DNA of 17,656 bases from Thermodesulfobacteriota bacterium (lineage in GTDB: Bacteria > Desulfobacterota > Thermodesulfobacteria > Thermodesulfobacteriales > Thermodesulfatatoraceae). The notes under the pieces were generated by a model. That model was given only the letters and a program-made list of their open reading frames with translations, did not search any database and had not been told where the DNA came from. Both the position numbers and the translations under genes were made by a program. Of this stretch, positions 13,334 through 17,656 are shown one piece after another (within the stretch, counting starts at the first letter, position 1; each line of letters begins with the position of its first letter). Location of the stretch: contig JAADCO010000108.1 of NCBI GenBank assembly GCA_013154385.1, positions 1 through 17,656 of the forward strand, given 5' to 3'.

Positions 13334-14239
13334 ATGGAAATCTTCCAGCACACCATCGGTCAGAAAGTCGTTCTCGAAGGCGAAGGCGTCCTTACGGGTG
13401 AGGATATTCGTCTGGAGCTCTGTCCCGCGCCGCCCAACTACGGGCTGGTCTTCGTGCGCACGGACCTCCGTCCGGAGCGGGAGATCCCCCTGCGGCCGGA
13501 GACCATCGAGGCCACGGAGGGCAGCTCCGTGGTGGGCAAAGGGGAGGAGGCCATCTTTTTTGTCGAACACCTCCTGGCGGCCCTAAACGGTCTCTCCATA
13601 GACAACCTGATAATCCGGATCTCCGGGCCGGAGGTGCCGCTCTTTGACGGTTCGGCCCGGGCCTTTGTCGAGGCCATCCTCTCCGTGGGGCGCAAGCCCC
13701 AGTGGAGCCTGCGGCGCTATCTGCGCGTGCAAGAGGAGATCGCCGTGAGCGACGGCGTGGGACGGGTGGTGTTGCGTCCGGCGCCGGACTTCCGGCTCCG
13801 CTGCGAGATAGATTTTCCCCATCCGGCCATAGGGCGTCAGCAGATCTCCCTCCAACTTAACCAGGAGAAGTTCCTCTCGGAGCTTTCTTTCGCCCGGACC
13901 TTCGGCTTCCTGGACGACATCATCGCCAAGAGGAAGGCGGGGGTCTTTCGCGGTGGTTCGCTGGAAAACGCCATCGTCCTCGACGAGAAAGGGGTCCTCA
14001 ATCCGGACGGTCTGCGCCTGCCGGATGAGTTCGTGCGCCACAAGGCCCTCGACCTGGTGGGGGACTTCTATCTCCTCGGGGTGCCGCTCTTGGCGGAGGT
14101 GGAGGCCTATCGCAGCACGCATCGCCTGCATCTCAAGGCCCTGAAGACCTTGCTCGCGCGGGAGTTCGCCTGGTCCTGGTACCCCTCACCGGGTAGGGTG
14201 CCCGTGCATCCCCGATACGTGCCCTCCTTTGCCGTTTGA
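13334..14239 (+). CDS. lpxC: UDP-3-O-acyl-N-acetylglucosamine deacetylase LpxC
   Basis: 301 residues. The zinc enzyme motifs are complete: E78-H79 in VEHLLAAL, the H236-KAL-D240 pair in FVRHKALDLVGD, and H263 in RSTHRLHLK as the general base. Conserved landmarks LFDGSA, LSFARTFGFL and GGSLENAIVLDE are present. It performs the committed step of lipid A synthesis in the cytoplasm, which shows the host makes lipopolysaccharide. ATG 13334 was chosen over the in-frame ATG at 13307 because GGGAGG lies 7 bases upstream and the family begins with this segment. The C-terminus has about 20 extra residues rich in Pro and Tyr. The gene is separated from era by 146 bases holding a sigma-54-like promoter; fabZ and lpxA, frequent neighbours elsewhere, are not adjacent. 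Confidence 0.95.
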   Translation: MEIFQHTIGQKVVLEGEGVLTGEDIRLELCPAPPNYGLVFVRTDLRPEREIPLRPETIEATEGSSVVGKGEEAIFFVEHLLAALNGLSIDNLIIRISGPEVPLFDGSARAFVEAILSVGRKPQWSLRRYLRVQEEIAVSDGVGRVVLRPAPDFRLRCEIDFPHPAIGRQQISLQLNQEKFLSELSFARTFGFLDDIIAKRKAGVFRGGSLENAIVLDEKGVLNPDGLRLPDEFVRHKALDLVGDFYLLGVPLLAEVEAYRSTHRLHLKALKTLLAREFAWSWYPSPGRVPVHPRYVPSFAV

Positions 14240-14241
14240 GT

Positions 14242-14271
14242 TTGACGAATTTTCCGCGCCTGTGCTAACCA
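14242..14271 (+). promoter_or_regulatory. Candidate promoter of cinA, predicting a leaderless transcript
   Basis: TTGACG (14242-14247, 5 of 6), an 18-base spacer and TAACCA (14266-14271). The expected transcription start falls at about 14278-14279, on the ATG itself, and no Shine-Dalgarno is present. Confidence 0.35.
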
Positions 14272-14278
14272 ATGGTTG

Positions 14279-15550
14279 ATGAGGGGAGCCATCCTGGCCA
14301 TTGGAAACGAGCTCGTTGAAGGCCGCGTTCCGAACACGACCAGTTTCCTCGCGGCGCGGCGGCTCTTTCCCCTGGGCTACGAGATTCGCGAGATCCTCAC
14401 CGTCCCCGACGACCTGGCCCTGATAAAGGAAAGCCTCCGGCGCTTCCTCGGGCGCTATCCCTTTGTCATCGTCTCCGGAGGGCTCGGTCCCACCACCGAC
14501 GATCTCACCAACGAGGCCGTGGCCGAGGCGCTGGGGTTGCCGCTTGAGGTCAAGGAAGAGGTGCTCAAGCGCATCGAGGCCTGGGAGAAGGAAGCCGGGC
14601 TCCCGCCCAATCCCCTGCGCCGCAAGATGGCCAAGCTCCCCGCCGGGGCGGTGCTCCTCACCAACGAAAAGGCCATGGCGGGCTATTATCTGAAGGTGGG
14701 GGAGAAGCTCATCTTCTGCCTGCCGGGGGTGCCTCAGGAGTTTGAGTATCTCCTGAAGGAAAGGGTCATCCCCATCCTCCTTGAGCACTTCCCGCCGGAA
14801 GAGGTCGTGCGCTTCAAGCTCTACAAGATCTTCGGTCTGCGGGAGGCAGACATTAACCTCCGCCTCATGGAGCTTGAGGAGCTCCCCGGGGTGGTGCTGG
14901 GCTACTATCCGGTCCTTCCCGAGATCCATCTCTCCCTGACCGTGAAGCATCCCTCGAAGGAGAAGGCCGAAGAGCTCTTTCGACAGGCTGAAGCCAAGAT
15001 CTACAGCCTGTTCGGGGAGTACATCTTCGGCGAGAACGACGACCTCCTCGAGGCGGTGGTGGGGCGCCTGCTTGAGGAACGGGGCGAGATGCTGGCGGTG
15101 GCGGAGTCGTGCACCGGCGGGCTCATCTCCTCGCGCATCACCCGCGTGCCCGGAAGTTCGGCCTACTTCGAGCGCGGGGTGGTCACCTACAGCAATCGCG
15201 CCAAACAGGAGATCCTGGGTGTTCCGGAGGAGATGATCGCCAAACACGGGGCCGTGAGCGAACCCGTGGCCCTGGCCATGGCCGAGGGCATCAGGAACCT
15301 GGCGCGCACGAACTACGGTCTTTCCGTCACGGGCATCGCCGGCCCCACGGGCGGGACGCCGGAAAAACCCGCGGGCACGGTCTGGATCGGCTTCTCCTGC
15401 CGGGAGGCCACGGTGGCCCAGTGTTTCCTCTTCCCGGGAGACCGGCATCTCGTGCAGGACTTTTCCGCCACCACGGCCCTTGACTGGCTCAGACGTTATT
15501 TGCGCTATGGTACGCTTGTTCCTCGCTATCAGTTTGCCAGACGAAGTTAA
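14279..15550 (+). CDS. cinA: CinA: molybdopterin-binding-like domain plus nicotinamide-nucleotide amidase
   Basis: 423 residues with both CinA modules. The N-terminal MoCF-like domain (COG1058) shows AIGNELVEGRVPNTTS and SGGLGPTTDDLT at 66-77. The C-terminal PncC-type amidase has AESCTGGLISS with S277, the YSNRAKQEILGV segment and TGIAGPTGG. PncC deamidates nicotinamide mononucleotide for NAD salvage; CinA was first linked to competence, and some N-terminal domains act as ADP-ribose pyrophosphatase. ATG 14279 directly follows a TTG; either could start, and ATG is preferred. No ribosome binding site is visible, which fits the leaderless promoter prediction. The 3' end overlaps thpR by 44 bases; recA, which often follows cinA, is not next. 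Confidence 0.95.
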   Translation: MRGAILAIGNELVEGRVPNTTSFLAARRLFPLGYEIREILTVPDDLALIKESLRRFLGRYPFVIVSGGLGPTTDDLTNEAVAEALGLPLEVKEEVLKRIEAWEKEAGLPPNPLRRKMAKLPAGAVLLTNEKAMAGYYLKVGEKLIFCLPGVPQEFEYLLKERVIPILLEHFPPEEVVRFKLYKIFGLREADINLRLMELEELPGVVLGYYPVLPEIHLSLTVKHPSKEKAEELFRQAEAKIYSLFGEYIFGENDDLLEAVVGRLLEERGEMLAVAESCTGGLISSRITRVPGSSAYFERGVVTYSNRAKQEILGVPEEMIAKHGAVSEPVALAMAEGIRNLARTNYGLSVTGIAGPTGGTPEKPAGTVWIGFSCREATVAQCFLFPGDRHLVQDFSATTALDWLRRYLRYGTLVPRYQFARRS

Positions 15551-16082
15551 GGCCCGTCTCTCCGCGCTGCAGAAGGAGCTCGCCCGAAGCGGGGCGGACG
15601 TGCGCTGGGTGCGGCCGGAGGGCATCCATCTGACGCTCAAGTTCTTCGGTGAGGTCTCGGAAGTGATGATCAATCCCCTTGCCGAGACCGCGAAGCGCGT
15701 CGTAGAGGCCACGAAACCGGGGGTCATCCACCTGGGGGTCAAGGGCATGGGGACCTTTCCGGCTGGCGCGCGGCCCCGCGTGGTCTGGGCGGGGCTGGTG
15801 GGGGACCTGCAAAGGCTTGCCCGCCTCCAGCATCAACTGGAAAAGGCCTTTGCCCAGCTCGGTTTCGCCCCGGAGAAACGCCCCTTCGTGCCCCATCTCA
15901 CCCTGGGGCGGGTGAAGTCCGGCCGCCGCGTGGATCATCTCCTTCGCTCCCTCAAGCGCTACGAGGATGAGGAGTTCGCCTCCCCGCAGGAGATAGAGGT
16001 GAAGGATCTCGTCCTCTATCAGAGCACGCTCAAGCCTTCGGGCGCGGTCTACACGCCCCTCAGGCGCGTCTCTCTCGTCTGA
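15507..16082 (+). CDS. thpR: RNA 2',3'-cyclic phosphodiesterase (ThpR/LigT, 2H family)
   Basis: 191 residues with the two HxT motifs of the 2H phosphoesterase superfamily: H41 in HLTLKFFGEV and H131 in HLTLGRVKSG, plus the N-terminal RLFLAISLPDEV and the C-terminal LVLYQSTLKPSGAVYTPL. It opens 2',3'-cyclic phosphate ends of RNA and may have weak RNA ligase activity. ATG 15507 gives the normal family start; a TTG 27 bases upstream in frame would add nine unrelated residues. It begins 44 bases inside cinA with no obvious ribosome binding site, so it probably relies on translational coupling. Together with archease and RNase III it continues the RNA-end-processing theme. Confidence 0.94.
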   Translation: MVRLFLAISLPDEVKARLSALQKELARSGADVRWVRPEGIHLTLKFFGEVSEVMINPLAETAKRVVEATKPGVIHLGVKGMGTFPAGARPRVVWAGLVGDLQRLARLQHQLEKAFAQLGFAPEKRPFVPHLTLGRVKSGRRVDHLLRSLKRYEDEEFASPQEIEVKDLVLYQSTLKPSGAVYTPLRRVSLV

Positions 16083-16094
16083 TTCCTCGTTTTG

Positions 16095-16123
16095 TTGACA
16101 TTGAATTTCAATTAAGTTAACTT
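16095..16123 (+). promoter_or_regulatory. Promoter of the small-protein/CDF-NifX operon
   Basis: A perfect TTGACA (16095-16100), a 17-base spacer and TAACTT (16118-16123), in a sharply AT-rich block of an otherwise GC-rich region. Transcription would start near 16130; AGGAGG follows at about 16144 and ATG at 16156. Two palindromes fill the spacer and the -10, suggesting tight regulation. Confidence 0.55.
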
Positions 16124-16124
16124 A
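16100..16124. repeat. Two abutting palindromes over the operon promoter (operator-like)
   Basis: ATTGAA-T-TTCAAT (16100-16112) is a perfect 6-1-6 dyad in the promoter spacer. It is followed without a gap by the perfect 12-base palindrome TAAGTTAACTTA (16113-16124) over the -10. A metal-responsive repressor would fit the metal-transport operon, but no regulator gene is nearby to name it. Confidence 0.5.
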
Positions 16125-16155
16125 TCCTAAACTCGAAAAAATCAGGAGGACGCTC

Positions 16156-16401
16156 ATGTCTTGGAAGAAGGGTAGGGGCTGGTGTCATCGGCGCAGGGAA
16201 AGGAACGAAGAGGGCTTCAGCCGCTGTTTTCGCGGTGGCCGTGGCGAGCCGGGGCGTGGCGGTGGAGAACGCAGACGATGGCGCTGTGGCTGGCGATGGG
16301 CCGGGTCCGAGGGGCACCGGCGGCGCTGTCTGCGCGGAGGAGAGCCCGAAGAAGCGCGAATTCACGAAGGAAAGGGCGAGGACGAGAGGTCTTCCCCGTG
16401 A
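16156..16401 (+). CDS. Small Arg/Gly/Cys-rich protein of unknown function
   Basis: 81 residues, not matched to a named family. About 20 Arg, 17 Gly, 5 Trp and 4 Cys, the cysteines at 10, 24, 44 and 58 with equal 13-residue gaps in the first and last pairs (WCHRRR, SRCFRGG, WRCGWRW, RRCLRGG). The tail from about 63 is acidic and mixed. Support for the reading: a strong AGGAGG 6-7 bases before ATG 16156, and a stop that overlaps the next gene's GTG as GTGA. Against it: this stretch is GC-rich and open in several frames on both strands, so length alone proves nothing. Small Gly/Arg-rich proteins are often encoded beside NifX-family genes in anaerobes, so it may bind metal or nucleic acid. Function unknown. 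Confidence 0.6.
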   Translation: MSWKKGRGWCHRRRERNEEGFSRCFRGGRGEPGRGGGERRRWRCGWRWAGSEGHRRRCLRGGEPEEARIHEGKGEDERSSP

Positions 16402-16577
16402 AGGGGCGCAGGTTCCGCTGTTTCGACTGCCAGCACGAATGGGAGGTCCCCTACGGCAGCGGCAGGGTGATCAGTTGTCCCAAGTGCGAGAGTTTTCGCA
16501 TTAAAAGGGTGAATCCCGGGCCGCCTCCAGTTAGGATAGGGGGGCGGTGGAACAAACGTCGCGGGTTTCCTCGTTAG
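16398..16577 (+). CDS. Small zinc-ribbon protein
   Basis: 59 residues from GTG 16398. One four-cysteine ribbon, C8/C11 (RCFDCQHEWEVPYG) and C27/C30 (SCPKCES), then a Pro/Arg/Gly-rich basic tail (NPGPPPVRIGGRWNKRRG). Similar short CxxC...EWEVPYG...CPKC proteins sit beside NifX-like genes in sulfate-reducing bacteria; I say this from general familiarity, not a search. The start overlaps the preceding stop as GTGA, with GAGAGG about 8 bases upstream; a longer in-frame start at 16182 would only add translated antisense-like Arg-rich sequence. The next gene starts 31 bases inside it. A metal-binding, regulatory or chaperone role is possible but not shown. Confidence 0.75.
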   Translation: MKGRRFRCFDCQHEWEVPYGSGRVISCPKCESFRIKRVNPGPPPVRIGGRWNKRRGFPR

Positions 16578-17656
16578 ATCCGAAGCAGTCCGGGAACTTC
16601 CTGGCGCGGGTGGCGGCGTTGGCCGCCCTCCTCAATCTCTTCCTGGCGATAGCCAAGTATCTGCTCGGCTCCTACAGCGGTAGTCTCTCCCTCAAGGCCG
16701 ATGCCCTCCACTCCCTGACGGATGTCCTGGGTTCGATTTCCGTCTGGCTGGGGCTCAAGTTTGCCGAAAGAAAAACACCTTCCTTCCCCTACGGGCTCTA
16801 CAAGCTCGAGAACCTGGCCTCGTTGGTCTCGGCGGGCTTCATCTTCTTCGCCGCCTACGAGATCGCCAAAAACGCCCTCTTGGGAAAGAGCGAGATCTCC
16901 GCACAAAAGGTGCCCCTGGCCGCCGCGGGCCTGGTGGTCCTCGCCCTGGTGACCTGGTTCTTCTCCCGCTGGGAGCTCAAACTCGCCAGGCAGACCGGCT
17001 CCCCCAGTCTCGCCGCCGACGCCCAGCACATGGTCACGGAGTTCCTGGCCACCGGGGTGGTGCTCGCAGGGCTCATCGGCGGGGCCTTCGGGCTCTACTG
17101 GGTGGATCGCGTGGCCGCCCTCGTCATTGCCGTGCTCATCGTGCGCATCGGGCTGGAGATCGTGGTTGATTCTCTGAAGGTCCTGCTCGACGTGGGGCTT
17201 GAGCCGGAGGTGCTCACGAGGATCGCCGATCTCATCCGGGCCTTCCCCGAGGTGGTGGAGATCAAGCGTCTCACCGGTCGCCGCTCCGGGCGCTTCCGCT
17301 TCGTGGAGGCCGAGATAGTGCTCGACACGAACTCCCTCGAGGAGGCCCACGAGATCGTCACCCTGATCGAGGAGGAGATCTACGATCTCTTCCCGGACAT
17401 CGACCGCGTGATCATCCACTTCGAGCCGCCGGTGGTGGAAAGGATGGTGGTGGCCATTCCCGTGGACGAAAAGGGCGAGAGGATAATCTCCCACTTCGGT
17501 TGTGCGCCGGCCTTCCTCTTCTGGGAGATCCAGTGCGTGCCCGAGCCGAAGATCCTGCGGGAGTGGCGGGAGAAGAACCCCTTTGCGCACGAAGAGCGCC
17601 GCCGCGGCGTGCGCGTGGCCGAATGGCTCCACGCCCAGGGGGTTGAGGCCGTCATC
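16547..17656 (+). CDS. Cation diffusion facilitator fused to a NifX-like domain (3' end outside window)
   Basis: 370 residues to the window edge, no stop yet. Residues 20-215 are a six-helix CDF transporter: TM2 site ADALHSLTD (H55, D59), PYGLYKLENL after it, and TM5 site ADAQHMVTE (H161, E165). Residues 220-295 are the cytoplasmic dimerisation domain (FPEVVEIKRLTGR, AEIVLDTN, HFEPP). From about 298 a second domain begins, MVVAIPVDEKGERIISHFG, then FLFWEIQ, NPFAHEE and VAEWLHAQGVEAVI, which is the dinitrogenase iron-molybdenum cofactor (NifX/NifB C-terminal, NafY) fold. The transporter should export a divalent metal such as Zn, Fe or Mn; the extra domain may sense or bind a metal or cluster. 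The GTG start is fixed by an upstream in-frame stop at 16532 and GGATAGGGGGG. TM5 has Glu where Asp is usual. Confidence 0.9.
   Translation, partial: MEQTSRVSSLDPKQSGNFLARVAALAALLNLFLAIAKYLLGSYSGSLSLKADALHSLTDVLGSISVWLGLKFAERKTPSFPYGLYKLENLASLVSAGFIFFAAYEIAKNALLGKSEISAQKVPLAAAGLVVLALVTWFFSRWELKLARQTGSPSLAADAQHMVTEFLATGVVLAGLIGGAFGLYWVDRVAALVIAVLIVRIGLEIVVDSLKVLLDVGLEPEVLTRIADLIRAFPEVVEIKRLTGRRSGRFRFVEAEIVLDTNSLEEAHEIVTLIEEEIYDLFPDIDRVIIHFEPPVVERMVVAIPVDEKGERIISHFGCAPAFLFWEIQCVPEPKILREWREKNPFAHEERRRGVRVAEWLHAQGVEAVI

Noticed and set aside
14186..15748. 520-residue minus-strand open frame opposite cinA
   Set aside because: Antisense composition and no domains; CinA on the plus strand is complete.
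16182..16397. Longer start for the zinc-ribbon gene, or an Ala/Gly-rich frame starting near 16235
   Set aside because: Neither has a ribosome binding site as good as ATG 16156, and only the 16156 frame ends in the GTGA overlap. Not fully excluded, since the region is open in several frames.

Overview
The window reads as a chromosomal core region of a GC-rich (about 60% by eye), Gram-negative, probably anaerobic and probably thermophilic bacterium. LpxC shows a lipid A outer membrane. Paired MinD-like ATPases with ferredoxin inserts, a metal transporter fused to a NifX-like domain, folate-dependent TrmFO and archease together resemble Thermodesulfobacteriota or deltaproteobacterial sulfur-metabolising lineages. 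That placement is an inference; there is no rRNA here to test it. Genes are packed tightly, many with ATGA-type or longer overlaps. I see no tRNA, rRNA, CRISPR, insertion sequence or prophage, and no gene-free stretch over 300 bases (the longest is about 146 bases, before lpxC).

Layout. (1) 1-3385, minus strand: two tandem CNNM/CorC-type membrane proteins followed by a radical SAM protein cut by the window edge. (2) 3412-7556, plus: an AI-2E/PerM family membrane protein overlapping mutM, then a bifunctional (p)ppGpp synthetase/hydrolase. (3) 7553-9413, minus: a tandem pair of P-loop/ferredoxin ATPases, then rpmB (L28) with its own promoter, whose stop codon overlaps that of the (p)ppGpp gene. 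(4) 9525-16082, plus: trmFO, archease, rnc, era, lpxC, cinA and thpR, mainly RNA processing, ribosome maturation and envelope housekeeping. (5) 16095-17656, plus: a promoter with two abutting palindromes, then a small Arg/Cys-rich protein, a zinc-ribbon protein and a cation diffusion facilitator carrying a NifX-like domain, cut by the right edge.

The best candidates for something not well described are two. The ATPase pair is asymmetric: one partner has intact nucleotide and Fe-S sites, while the other has both P-loop lysines changed to arginine and lacks one Fe-S cysteine. The terminal operon couples metal transport to a NifX-like domain and two small Cys-bearing proteins under an operator-like promoter. 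Both belong to families that often appear together in anaerobes, so they may form one Fe-S or metal-handling system.

Other oddities are an RNase III lacking a conserved metal-binding Asp, an Era with a Glu-rich N-terminal tail, a sigma-54-like promoter before lpxC, a probably leaderless cinA, a recurring TAACTT-type -10 element, and near-absence of the palindrome RTCGAY, with matching codon choice.
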